Below, in pieces: positions 19,416 to 27,286 of a stretch of 64,000 nucleotides of DNA. Positions within the stretch are counted from its first letter, which is position 1, and each line of letters opens with the position of its first letter. This DNA is from Tsuneonella flava (GTDB taxonomy: Bacteria; Pseudomonadota; Alphaproteobacteria; Sphingomonadales; Sphingomonadaceae): NCBI RefSeq assembly GCF_002870965.1, contig NZ_PHSO01000004.1:496001-560000 (forward strand), written 5' to 3'. The position numbers and the translations under genes were made by a program. The notes beneath the pieces are model-generated. The model was not told the origin of the DNA and did not search any database. It saw only the letters and a list, made by a program, of their open reading frames with translations.

Positions 19416-20216
19416 ATGCGCGCGCTTGCGCTGATACTCGCCATGCTGGCGGCGCTGTTCGCGCTGCCAGCATCGGCGCAGGAGTTTCCGGCGCTCACCG
19501 GCCGGGTGGTCGATGCGGCGAATATCCTGCCGCCGGAAGTGGAGGCACAGCTGACGCAGAAGCTGGCTGCGCTCGAAGCCCAGTCGCAGCGGCAACTGGT
19601 GGTTGCCACAGTACCCAGCCTGCAAGGCTACGAGATTTCGGATTATGGCTATCAGCTGGGGCGGCATTGGGGCCTTGGCGACAAAGAGCGCAACGATGGG
19701 GCGATCCTGCTGGTCGCGCCCAATGAACGCAAAGTGCGGATCGAAGTCGGTTATGAGCTGGAACCGGTGCTGACCGACGGGCTTTCCAGCCTGATTATCC
19801 AGAACGATATCCTCCCCCGTTTCAAGGCGGGCGATATGCCGGGCGGGATCGTCGCCGGGACCGACGCGATAATCAAACAATTGCAATTGCCGGCAGATCA
19901 GGCGCAACAGATCGCCGCAGAGGCGGACAAGCGCCAGAGCAGCGAAGGAATTCCTGCCAGCACGATCGTCTGGGTGATCTTCGTCCTGATATTTTTCGTC
20001 CTGCCGCTGTTCCGCCGTCGCGGCGGGCGGCGATACAATGGGTCGCTCACCGGCAGCACGATGGGCGACATCCTGCTGTGGGAAGCGGGCAAGGCCGCCG
20101 CGCGCGGGTTCGATAGCGATTCCGGCTGGGGCGGCGGTGGCGGCTTCGGTGGCGGAGGCGGATTTTCTGGCGGCGGCGGCAGCTTCGGCGGCGGCGGCGC
20201 ATCGGGGGGCTGGTAA
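19416..20216 (+). CDS. TPM domain membrane protein (YgcG type)
   Basis: The 266-residue protein has a signal peptide (to ALPASAQEF), a TPM domain (GRVVDAANILPPEVEAQL, LGDKERNDGAILLVAPNERKVRIEVGYELEPVL), a C-terminal membrane helix (STIVWVIFVLIFFVLPLF), and a glycine-rich tail with repeated GGGGGF units, typical of the family. It forms a cluster with LemA and a second TPM gene; its stop overlaps the next ATG (TAATG). Biochemical function is unknown; a phosphatase-like activity is reported for some TPM proteins. Confidence 0.9.
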   Translation: MRALALILAMLAALFALPASAQEFPALTGRVVDAANILPPEVEAQLTQKLAALEAQSQRQLVVATVPSLQGYEISDYGYQLGRHWGLGDKERNDGAILLVAPNERKVRIEVGYELEPVLTDGLSSLIIQNDILPRFKAGDMPGGIVAGTDAIIKQLQLPADQAQQIAAEADKRQSSEGIPASTIVWVIFVLIFFVLPLFRRRGGRRYNGSLTGSTMGDILLWEAGKAAARGFDSDSGWGGGGGFGGGGGFSGGGGSFGGGGASGGW

Positions 20217-20890
20217 TGGGTGCGATGACCGACAGCGAACGGGAGCTGATTACGCAGGCGGTCGCTGCGGCGGAATCGGAAACGGCGGGCGAAATCGTCA
20301 CTGTGCTGGCCAACCGGTCTGACGGGTATAGCGACATTCAGCTTGGCTGGGCAATTCTGGCTGCGATCACCGCCCTGGCGGTGGTGGCAATGTTCCCCGA
20401 TTTCTATCTGCCCAAGGTCGATTGGCTGCTGGGCGGGTGGAACCACGAATGGACCCCGCGTGCCTTGCTCACGCTGGCGGCAATCATCGCCATCGCCAAA
20501 TTCGCGGCGGTCTGGCTGATATTACTCTGGCAACCATTGCGGATGCTGCTGGTCCCCTCCCCTGTGAAAAGCGCGCGGGTGCGCGAACGGGCGGTGGCTC
20601 TGTTCAAGGTTGGCGCGGAGCGGCGCACTCACGGGCGCACGGGCATCCTGATTTACCTGTCGATGCAGGAACATCGCGCTGAAATCGTCGCTGACGAAGC
20701 GATCGCTGCGATTGTCCCGGCAGAGGTGTGGGGCGAAGCGATGGCCGATATGCTGGCGGAAATTAAGCAGGGCCGCGTGGCCCACGGGCTGGCGGCGGGC
20801 ATCCGCGATGTCGGCGTCGTGCTGGCGGAACATTTCCCGCGCGCAGACGACGATGTGAATGAATTGCCCGACCGTCTGATCGAAGTCTGA
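20216..20890 (+). CDS. TPM domain protein with two membrane helices
   Basis: The 224-residue protein starts with TDSERELITQAVAAAESETAGEIV, then two membrane segments (IQLGWAILAAITALAVVAMF and ALLTLAAIIAIAKFAAVWLILL), and finally a TPM-like half with ERRTHGRTGILIYLSMQEHRAEIVADEAI. The arrangement suits the TPM_phosphatase protein that often follows the YgcG-like gene. It is translationally coupled to the upstream gene by a TAATG overlap. Confidence 0.88.
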   Translation: MGAMTDSERELITQAVAAAESETAGEIVTVLANRSDGYSDIQLGWAILAAITALAVVAMFPDFYLPKVDWLLGGWNHEWTPRALLTLAAIIAIAKFAAVWLILLWQPLRMLLVPSPVKSARVRERAVALFKVGAERRTHGRTGILIYLSMQEHRAEIVADEAIAAIVPAEVWGEAMADMLAEIKQGRVAHGLAAGIRDVGVVLAEHFPRADDDVNELPDRLIEV

Positions 20891-20949
20891 TCGGCGGGCC
20901 GCGGCACGCCGCCCGCAGGTTCTGACCCACCCCAAACCTAGGACATACG

Positions 20950-21489
20950 ATGGACGACCGTAATGCCCCCGAACAGATCGTGTGGCAGGGCAAATACATC
21001 ACCGCCAAAATGCGGGGGAAATGGGAATATGTCGGGCGGCCCAACAATATCCGCGCCGCGGTAATACTGGCGGTGCAGGATGGGCATATTCTGCTGGTCG
21101 AACAGTATCGCGTGCCGCTGGGCAAACCCTGCCTCGAACTACCCGCCGGGCTAGTGGGCGATGACGAGAGCTTCGCCGGGGAAGACCCGCTGGCCGCTGC
21201 CGGTCGCGAGTTGGAGGAGGAGACCGGCTGGCGCGCCGCCACGCTGGAATCGCTGGGCGAATTCTATTCCTCCCCCGGCATGGTCAGCGAAAGCTTCACG
21301 CTGGTACGGGCAAGCGATCTGACTCAGGTCGGCCCCGGTGGCGGGACCGAGAGCGAGAACATCACTGTCCACCGTATCCCCCTTGCCGAAATACCCGGTT
21401 TCGTTGAAAAGCGCAGGAAAGCGGGCGTTGGGATCGACGTTCGAATAATGGGTCTGCTGATGGCAGGCATCCTGAAACCGGGAGAATGA
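20950..21489 (+). CDS. NUDIX hydrolase, ADP-ribose pyrophosphatase-like
   Basis: The 179-residue protein hydrolyses a nucleoside diphosphate linked to X; ADP-ribose is the likely substrate given the architecture (IRAAVILAVQDGHILLVEQYRVPLGKPCLELPAGLV). The NUDIX box core RELEEETGW is intact, with the Glu eight residues before it. The Gly at the start of the box is displaced by a two-residue insertion (GDDESFAGED). It is followed 1 bp later by the SDR gene, so the two form an operon. Confidence 0.9.
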   Translation: MDDRNAPEQIVWQGKYITAKMRGKWEYVGRPNNIRAAVILAVQDGHILLVEQYRVPLGKPCLELPAGLVGDDESFAGEDPLAAAGRELEEETGWRAATLESLGEFYSSPGMVSESFTLVRASDLTQVGPGGGTESENITVHRIPLAEIPGFVEKRRKAGVGIDVRIMGLLMAGILKPGE

Positions 21490-21490
21490 A

Positions 21491-22273
21491 ATGGCAGGAC
21501 GGGTAGCGGGCAAGCTGGCGCTGGTGACAGGCGCGGCGCAAGGGCTTGGCGCAGCACACGCGCACACGCTGGCACGCGAAGGGGCGCGGGTTCTGTGCAC
21601 CGATATCAACGGCTCTGGCGCCGTGGAAACGGCCGCTGCGATCGATGCCGAATATGGCGCGGGCACCGCCTATGCCATCGAACACGATGTGACCGACCCC
21701 GCCCAGTGGGACGCAGCGATAGAGGCAGCGCGCGATTTTCTGGGCGGGCTGTCGGTGCTGGTCAACAATGCCGGGGTCGGTGTGCGTGGCAATATCGAAA
21801 CCTGCACGCTGGAAGAATGGCGGCGCGGCTTCGCGATCAACGTCGATTCGGTATTCCTCGGCTGTCAGAAAGCATTGCCGCTGATGAATGATCATCAGCC
21901 CGGATCGATCGTCAATATCAGCTCGATCGCCGGCCTGATCGCCAGCGACACCATGCCCGGATACAACGCCAGCAAGGCCGCGGTGTGGATGCTGTCGAAA
22001 TCGGTCGCGCTCTATTGCGCCAAGATGGGGTGGAATATCCGCTGCAATTCGGTCCACCCGACATTCGTGGACACCCCCATCCTCGACGGAATATCGAAGA
22101 ACGCAGGTATCGAAAAAGACGTGGTGATGGGCAAACTGGCGCGTCAGATCCCGCTCAAGCGGGTGGGTGCGCCGCAGGAAATCGCCGATGGGGTGCTGTT
22201 CCTCGCCAGTGACGAAAGCAGCTTCATGACCGCTGCCGAACTGAAACTGGACGGCGGCATCAGCGCGATGTGA
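21491..22273 (+). CDS. Short-chain dehydrogenase/reductase
   Basis: The 260-residue classical SDR has the cofactor motif TGAAQGLG, NNAG at the end of beta-4, the catalytic Ser in NISSIAGLIA, and YNASK with the Tyr and Lys. The Asp after beta-2 (CTDIN) favours NAD(H) over NADP(H). The tail (FMTAAELKLDGGISAM) suits hydroxysteroid- or alcohol-type SDRs, but the substrate is not predictable. It is transcribed with the preceding NUDIX gene. Confidence 0.9.
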   Translation: MAGRVAGKLALVTGAAQGLGAAHAHTLAREGARVLCTDINGSGAVETAAAIDAEYGAGTAYAIEHDVTDPAQWDAAIEAARDFLGGLSVLVNNAGVGVRGNIETCTLEEWRRGFAINVDSVFLGCQKALPLMNDHQPGSIVNISSIAGLIASDTMPGYNASKAAVWMLSKSVALYCAKMGWNIRCNSVHPTFVDTPILDGISKNAGIEKDVVMGKLARQIPLKRVGAPQEIADGVLFLASDESSFMTAAELKLDGGISAM

Positions 22274-22282
22274 TGCGGCTGT

Positions 22283-22304
22283 GAGGGAGCCTGCGGGCTC
22301 CCTC
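22283..22304. terminator. Hairpin between convergent genes
   Basis: GAGGGAGCC-TGCG-GGCTCCCTC is a perfect 9-bp stem with a 4-nt loop. It lies just after the SDR stop and overlaps the stop codon of the convergent pspC-like gene. There is no T tract on either side, so it may be a bidirectional or Rho-assisted terminator. Confidence 0.6.
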
Positions 22305-22521
22305 AGTCGGCAATCAGGGCAATCCCCAGATAGACCAGCAGCAGCGATCCGAAGCCAAGGATCGTGCCTGCAACGAACACGATGCGGACGATCAGCGGAT
22401 CGATCCCGAAGTAATTGGCGATCCCGCCGCAGACTCCGAAAACCTTGCTGTGCTGCCGGTCCAGCGCGAAGCCCTTGCGAGAAGGCTGGACCATCGGCTT
22501 GTCGGTATCGAAGCGGCTCAT
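22303..22521 (-). CDS. PspC domain membrane protein
   Basis: The 72-residue protein is a short PspC-type membrane protein: FALDRQHSKVFGVCGGIANYFGIDPLIVRIVFV, then a second hydrophobic stretch GTILGFGSLLLVYLGIALIA. PspC proteins take part in envelope stress responses in enterobacteria; small stand-alone versions like this have no known role. It overlaps the preceding small gene by ATGA. No pspA, pspB or pspF lies nearby. Confidence 0.88.
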   Translation of the reverse strand: MSRFDTDKPMVQPSRKGFALDRQHSKVFGVCGGIANYFGIDPLIVRIVFVAGTILGFGSLLLVYLGIALIAD

Positions 22522-22649
22522 ACCAGCACCGCCGAGGTCAGCACCGGGTTCACCGTCGGCACGATAGCGAATGCGAATACGGCAACGGTCAGACCGAGCG
22601 ACATGATGGCGGCGGCGGCTTTGTCGCTGAGGCGGTTGAAGATTTGCAT
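22518..22649 (-). CDS. Small single-helix membrane protein
   Basis: The 43-residue product starts MQIFNRLSDKAAAAIMSLG and has one hydrophobic helix (SLGLTVAVFAFAIVPTV). AGGGAAAAT lies upstream of ATG 22649. Its end overlaps the start of the PspC-like gene (ATGA), so the two are probably made together. I do not recognise a family. An in-frame start 51 nt further upstream is less likely because it lacks a ribosome site. Confidence 0.65.
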   Translation of the reverse strand: MQIFNRLSDKAAAAIMSLGLTVAVFAFAIVPTVNPVLTSAVLV

Positions 22650-22877
22650 GATATTTTCCCTTTCAATGTGATGCCGGACACCGTGTCCGGCTGATGCCAC
22701 AATGATTGCAGGGGCCGTGCCAGTTTTGAAAAATGGCGGAATTTCGCCGTTTTTGCTTTCGCGTTGGCTGACAGGCCGTTCATCTATCGCTCATGTTCGG
22801 GAATTTTCACCAACTGTTGGGATTGCACTTTTCCGGGTGGCCTGCCCCGCCCGCCCCGGCTATCGCTCCTCGTCCCG

Positions 22878-23963
22878 ATGGCGCTCGACCGCATCTCCCT
22901 TTCCGGCTTCCGCAACCACCGCGCGACCACGCTCGACGGTACGGCGCGGTTCAATCTGCTGGTGGGCGAAAACGGCGCAGGGAAAACCAACGTACTGGAA
23001 GCGATATCGCTGTTCGCGCCCGGCCGCGGCCTGCGCCGCGCACCGCTGGCCGAAATGGCGGGCAGCGATGGGCCGGGCGGATTCTCCGTGGGTGCCTCGC
23101 TGATCGCACAGGGGGAAGAGCCCGTGCGTCTGGGCACCCTGGCCGAAGCGGCGCGCCCCGGCCGGCGGCTGGTGCGGGTCAACGGCGCAGAAGCGAGCGC
23201 GGTCTCGCTGGGCGAATGGCTGGCGATTTCGTGGCTGACCCCGGCGATGGACCGGCTGTTTGCCGACAGTGCCGGTGCGCGGCGACGCTATATGGACCGG
23301 CTTACGGTGGCGCTCGATGCCAGCCATGCGCGCAACGCCGCCCGCTATGAAAACGCGCTGCGCGAACGCAATCGCCTGCTTTCCGGCGACGATGCGCCCG
23401 ATCCGACGTGGCTGGAAGGCGTCGAGACACAAATGGCGGAGCATGGCGCGGCGCTGGCCAGCGGGCGCGAACGACTTGTCGCAACGTTGCAGGCCGAACT
23501 GGCGCGTTTGCCCAGTGAGCCCTTCGCCCGTCCCGAACTGACATATCAACCGGGTGGACCGACCGCGCCCGATGCCTTGCGCGATGCCCTGCGCGCCGGT
23601 CGCCCGCGCGAACGCGCCGCAGGGCGCACGCTGACCGGCCCGCATCGTGACGAACTGGCCGTGCGGATGGCAGGCAAGGAACAACCCGCCGATCGCTGCT
23701 CGACCGGCGAACAGAAAGCGATGCTGATCGCCATCACGCTGGCCCACGCCGGGCTTGCGGCACAAGGGCGCGCCAGCTTACTGTTGCTGGACGAAGTGGC
23801 GGCACACCTCGACCCCGTGCGGCGCGAGGCGCTGTTTGCACGGCTGGCGGACTCCGGCGCGCAAGTGTGGTTCACCGGCACCGAGAGCGCACCGTTTGCC
23901 GCATTGGGCGCGGATGCGGCGGTGTGGCGTGTGACTGGCGGGATCGTCCAGCGCGAAGGGTGA
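22878..23963 (+). CDS. recF: DNA replication and repair protein RecF
   Basis: RecF with RecO and RecR loads RecA at gaps. The 361-residue protein starts MALDRISLSGFRNHR, has Walker A GENGAGKTN, the RecF segment LTGPHRDEL, the signature-like STGEQKAMLIAITLAHA, and Walker B LLLLDEVAAHLD. I chose ATG 22878, where the conserved N-terminal strand begins. It is not next to dnaA, dnaN or gyrB, so the canonical arrangement is broken here, which is common in alphaproteobacteria. Confidence 0.95.
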   Translation: MALDRISLSGFRNHRATTLDGTARFNLLVGENGAGKTNVLEAISLFAPGRGLRRAPLAEMAGSDGPGGFSVGASLIAQGEEPVRLGTLAEAARPGRRLVRVNGAEASAVSLGEWLAISWLTPAMDRLFADSAGARRRYMDRLTVALDASHARNAARYENALRERNRLLSGDDAPDPTWLEGVETQMAEHGAALASGRERLVATLQAELARLPSEPFARPELTYQPGGPTAPDALRDALRAGRPRERAAGRTLTGPHRDELAVRMAGKEQPADRCSTGEQKAMLIAITLAHAGLAAQGRASLLLLDEVAAHLDPVRREALFARLADSGAQVWFTGTESAPFAALGADAAVWRVTGGIVQREG

Positions 23964-23995
23964 ATTGCAAGGTGAGTGTCGTTGGTGGCCGTATT

Positions 23996-24312
23996 GGTTC
24001 ACACGAAGGCACTAAGACACGAGGTGGCTCTGGTTGGTGGGCTCGTGTGGCACCGCAAACGCTTGCTCAATACCACCGCGCTTGCGCAGAATTGTGACAA
24101 GGGCACCCTCTCCCCTCGTCATTGCGAGGAGCGTAGCGACGTGGCAATCCATGGGCGGCACTGCGCCTCCATCGCAACCGATGCGTTGGGCAGAAACGTC
24201 GCCTCATCGATTGCTAACGTGCGTTCGCAAAGATGAAGAGGTGGGTGCCCGCTGAACGTGCATTTCTGCGGTTATGTCTGGTTCACACGAAGACACGAAG
24301 GCACGAGGTTAG
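23996..24312. repeat. Repeat block C-B-C
   Basis: After recF there is a type C unit (about 23996-24096, TTCACACGAAGGCACTAAG start), a type B unit (about 24115-24236, TCGTCATTGCGAGGAGC, GACGTGGCAATCCATGG, then GATTGCTAACGTGCG), and a short C unit (24279-24312). The right end of the B unit is degenerate (CGCAAAGATGAAG). The stretch 24313-24549 before ubiK shows no gene that I trust. This explains the 586-bp gap. Confidence 0.8.
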
Positions 24313-24549
24313 CCTGTCCTACACGCCGTCGCTTTGCCATTTTGCGCGGCATGGCAACCCGGATCGCCCGTGCTGACAACCGACTTGCGCCAGCCCTTTG
24401 CCGGAAGGTGACTTTTTTCGCTCAGGACAGTGTAACATGTGGTCCATGTCTCCCACCCCGGCAGGCGGAAACGGCCCGCGAATCGGCGAGACATGGACCG
24501 CATTCCGGCAATGGGAAACGCGCCGCGCCGCTGCACGGCCCGCGCCGGC

Positions 24550-24798
24550 TTATGCCTTCAGCTTCGCTTCCAGCGCAGCGATGCGTTCGGACAGCTTCTC
24601 GTTCTCTTCCCGTGCGCGGGAGGCCATTTCCTTGACTGTGTCGAACTCTTCCCGGCTCACGAAGTCGAGGCCGCCCAGCGCCTCCTTCATCCGGTCGCGC
24701 GCACCTTCGCGTGCCTCACGCGTCATCCCGGCGAACGTACCGGCGGCGGCATTGGCCATTTTCACGAAATCGGCGATCAGTGGGTTTTCGCTTTGCAT
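24550..24798 (-). CDS. ubiK: Accessory factor UbiK (BMFP domain)
   Basis: The 82-residue protein has the YqiC/UbiK form: an N-terminal helix (NPLIADFVKMANAAAGTFAGM) and a C-terminal coiled coil (MASRAREENEKLSERIAALEAKL) preceded by DFVSREEFDTVKEM, the BMFP signature. In E. coli it helps ubiquinone biosynthesis through the Ubi complex and binds membranes. It is alone before tspO on the same strand; the 36-bp gap would allow an operon with that gene. Confidence 0.88.
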   Translation of the reverse strand: MQSENPLIADFVKMANAAAGTFAGMTREAREGARDRMKEALGGLDFVSREEFDTVKEMASRAREENEKLSERIAALEAKLKA

Positions 24799-24834
24799 GG
24801 ATGCTATTTGCGCCCGGCAAGCGCGCTCGGCAAG

Positions 24835-25392
24835 TCAGATATTCATCCGCTGCACCGGCGCGGCGCCCTGCCCGGTAATCCCGCCTTCGGGGTTAAGCTG
24901 GAGAAATTGCCAGTTCAGCAACGTGGCAAAGGCAATCCACGCCAGATACGGCAGCAGGAGCAAGGCCGCGATACGGCGCACACGCCAGAACAGCACGATC
25001 GTCAGCACCACCAGCACATCGAGCACGGCGATCACCACCAGCGCGGTATCGATCCGATGAAACAGGAAGAACACCGGCGACCACGCCAGATTGACGATCA
25101 GTTGCACGACAAACACCGCAATCGCTGCGGCGCGCCAGCGGGCGCCCCACGCAGTGCAGACGACCGCCAGCGCGAGCCCCATCAGCACATAGAGCACGGT
25201 CCACACGATGCCGAACCAGATCGGATCGGGGAAAGTGGCGGGCACATCCAGCGATTGGAACCAGATACTGTCGGCACCGCTGCCCGACAATCGGCCCGAA
25301 AGGAAACCGAGCAGCATGACGAGCGGAACAGTGAACAACGCCCAGCGGATGAAGCTGGCGCGCAATTGTCCGCGCGATGCAATGCCGGTCAT
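24835..25392 (-). CDS. TspO/MBR family tryptophan-rich sensory protein
   Basis: The 185-residue protein has five probable membrane helices. Family signatures are present: WFGIVWTVLYVLMG in helix 2 and NLAWSPVFF in helix 3, plus PYLAWIAFATLLNWQFLQLN at the end. TspO binds porphyrins and, in Rhodobacter, regulates photosynthesis genes. The N-terminus is somewhat longer than the minimal family length. Its role here is unknown; a haem or bacteriochlorophyll connection would be inference. Confidence 0.92.
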   Translation of the reverse strand: MTGIASRGQLRASFIRWALFTVPLVMLLGFLSGRLSGSGADSIWFQSLDVPATFPDPIWFGIVWTVLYVLMGLALAVVCTAWGARWRAAAIAVFVVQLIVNLAWSPVFFLFHRIDTALVVIAVLDVLVVLTIVLFWRVRRIAALLLLPYLAWIAFATLLNWQFLQLNPEGGITGQGAAPVQRMNI

Positions 25393-25469
25393 GTGTCCTC
25401 CCGGTTAGTGATTCGTTCACTCGATATTGGCCGCAGCCTTACTGCACCGCAACATGCAGGGCGCACATT

Positions 25470-26207
25470 TCATCCACGGTGTGCCGAGATGAGAAACTCC
25501 ACATTGCCTTCGGGCCCGGTGATCGGGCTTTCGACAATGCCCTGCACTGCCCAGCCCAGCCCTTCGATCCATACCCGCACTTCATCGCACACCCGCTGGT
25601 GTAAGGCCGGATCGCGCACCACCCCGCCCTTACCCACTTCCTCGCGCCCCACTTCGAATTGTGGCTTGATAAGCGCCACGAGGCGGCACTGCGGAGCGGC
25701 AAGCTGGAGCGGACGCTCCAGCACTTTGGCCAAACCAATGAAGCTGGCATCGCACACGACCCAGTTGCACGGCGCGTCGATCATCTCCGGCGTAAGGATT
25801 CGCGCGCTGGTCTGCTCCAGCACTGTGACGCGCGGATCCTGCCGCAGTTTCCACGCCAGTTGGTTGGTGCCCGAATCGACCGCGAACACCCGCTCCGCCC
25901 CGTTTTGCAACAGGACATCGGTGAATCCGCCGGTTGAGCTACCGATATCCATCGCCACTGCCCCTGTCGGATCGAGCGCGAAGTGTTCGATGGCATGGGC
26001 CAGCTTGATCCCGCCGCGCGAAACCCACGGGTGGTCGCGCCCGCGCACATCGAGAGCGGTATCCTCGGCCATCTGGTGCCCCGGCTTTACCAGCTTGGTT
26101 TCCCCGGAAAATACGAGGCCGGCCATCACCAGCGCCTGTGCACGGGTGCGGCTTTCGGCCAGCCCGCGTTCCACGAGCAACTGGTCAAGGCGGCGTTTCT
26201 TCGTCAT
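25470..26207 (-). CDS. tlyA: TlyA family RNA 2'-O-methyltransferase
   Basis: The 245-residue protein has an N-terminal S4 RNA-binding domain (RRLDQLLVERGLAESRTRAQALVMAGLVFSG) and an FtsJ-like Rossmann methyltransferase domain with AMDIGSSTGGFTDVLLQNGA as the SAM motif. Family members methylate 16S/23S rRNA riboses, and some have been called hemolysins, a name that is misleading. Convergent or divergent partners do not suggest anything more specific. Confidence 0.93.
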   Translation of the reverse strand: MTKKRRLDQLLVERGLAESRTRAQALVMAGLVFSGETKLVKPGHQMAEDTALDVRGRDHPWVSRGGIKLAHAIEHFALDPTGAVAMDIGSSTGGFTDVLLQNGAERVFAVDSGTNQLAWKLRQDPRVTVLEQTSARILTPEMIDAPCNWVVCDASFIGLAKVLERPLQLAAPQCRLVALIKPQFEVGREEVGKGGVVRDPALHQRVCDEVRVWIEGLGWAVQGIVESPITGPEGNVEFLISAHRG

Positions 26208-26258
26208 GGACCCAAAGCGCCTAGCGTGCGTTGCGCCAGAGTGGAACCAGGAGAGACG

Positions 26259-26813
26259 ATGATTCGCCCAACCCGCCTGACATTTCGTTCTTCAATCGCC
26301 GTTGCGTGCCTGGTTGTGGCCGGTTGCAGCGCGCCCCGCATCGTGCCCACACCGGCACCGAAACCGGTGGAACAGGCACCCGCGCCGACTCCGGCGCCAG
26401 CCCCCGCACCCAAATTCGAAAACTGGATGGATGCGCCAGCCACGCCGGGGGACTGGAGCTATCGCTCGCTGTCGAATGGCGGACTCGCGCAATTCGGGGA
26501 GAAAGGTGCTGCACCTGTGATGTGGATGCAATGCGATCGCGGCGCTCGCACCGTCACCATCTATCGCGCGGGAGCCGCCGCTGGATCGTTGCCGGTTCGC
26601 ATCCGTACAGAAACCGCCGATCGTGTGTTCAGCGGAAGCCCGGTTAACGCCGGTGGCCGTGGCGCAATCGCCACTGCCTTGCCCGCTGCATCGCCGTTCC
26701 TCGATGCGATTGCCATTTCAAAGGGACGCTTCGCCATCGAAACCGCAGGAATGGCCCCGCTCTATATACCGAGCTGGCCCGAAATAACGCGGGTGATCGA
26801 AGATTGCCGCTGA
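26259..26813 (+). CDS. Hypothetical lipoprotein with proline-rich linker
   Basis: The 184-residue protein has a lipoprotein signal (VACLVVAGC), a proline/alanine linker (TPAPKPVEQAPAPTPAPA) at about residues 27-52, and a globular domain beginning FENWMDAPATPGDWSYRS. The domain contains a single Cys pair (QCDRG..EDCR) that could form a disulfide. GGAGAGA precedes ATG 26259. I recognise no named family; similar proteins seem common in this order, but I cannot verify that here. Confidence 0.8.
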   Translation: MIRPTRLTFRSSIAVACLVVAGCSAPRIVPTPAPKPVEQAPAPTPAPAPAPKFENWMDAPATPGDWSYRSLSNGGLAQFGEKGAAPVMWMQCDRGARTVTIYRAGAAAGSLPVRIRTETADRVFSGSPVNAGGRGAIATALPAASPFLDAIAISKGRFAIETAGMAPLYIPSWPEITRVIEDCR

Positions 26814-27024
26814 ACGCAGCCAAGCATTTGTCGCAGAAATGAAATATCCGGCGCAATCAAATGCCGGAACAGACGATACTGACGTGGAAAAAGATTATTG
26901 CAAGACTTGTGTTGCGATCGATTTCGACTCACATTGCCAACCAGAGACTGACGGTGAACGCAGTTCTCTACCCGGCGGTGAAACGCGAAGGGTTTGGCTT
27001 TCTAGCGCGAAAGGAGGTGATCCG

Positions 27025-27081
27025 ATGTCTCATGGTTCAGCAGGGAGGTCGGTGACGACCCGCGCGGAGCACTATCGGTAG
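27025..27081 (+). CDS. 18-codon leader-type ORF with a perfect anti-SD match
   Basis: The ORF reads MSHGSAGRSVTTRAEHYR then stop. It is preceded at 27009-27023 by GAAAGGAGGTGATCC, the exact complement of the last 15 nt of the conserved 16S tail (GGATCACCTCCTTTC), with a 7-nt gap to the ATG. Three hairpins follow (27072-27099, 27110-27128, 27137-27170), the last terminator-like. Codons are not rich in Leu, Ile or Val. It lies 205 bp before ilvE. The frame continues upstream to 26839, but that part has no ribosome site. The rest of 26814-27286 has no gene. Confidence 0.55.
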   Translation: MSHGSAGRSVTTRAEHYR

Positions 27082-27136
27082 TCTTCATTTCGCCGATAGA
27101 GGCTTCGTGAGCGGCTTCACTGGCCGCTGACCATGC

Positions 27137-27175
27137 GAAGGGCAGTTCCCGACGGGCGGAGCTGCCCTTCTCATT
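27137..27175 (+). terminator. Terminator-like hairpin between leader ORF and ilvE
   Basis: GAAGGGCAG (27137-27145) pairs with CTGCCCTTC (27162-27170), followed by TCATTT. An upstream CTTCG (27103-27107) can pair with CGAAG (27136-27140), which overlaps the first arm, so the two structures exclude each other. That geometry would fit attenuation. Confidence 0.65.
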
Positions 27176-27286
27176 TATCGGCTTTCCTACATCCCCATTT
27201 TAGGTGCATCTGTGCCCATTCAGACTTGAAGCGGGCAAACTTCGTCTCCTCTTGCCCTGAATCGCCGGTGGCACTAGGCGCAATTT

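Noticed and set aside
22878-23963. Nearby replication origin suggested by recF and the DnaA box in the window
   Set aside because: No dnaA, dnaN or gyrB nearby, and only a single DnaA box, 20 kb away at ccrM.
27009-27023. Possible fragment of a 16S rRNA gene
   Set aside because: Only the last 15 nt of the tail are matched, in complement, and the flanking sequence is not like 16S; a ribosome-binding site for the following ATG explains it better.
26861-27055. 64-codon frame overlapping the short ORF upstream of ilvE
   Set aside because: No ribosome site before its ATG and no family; it overlaps the strong SD of the better candidate.
27025-27175. Classical ilv attenuation by branched-chain codons
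   Set aside because: The 18 codons contain only one Val and no Leu or Ile, so control by charged branched-chain tRNA is not supported.
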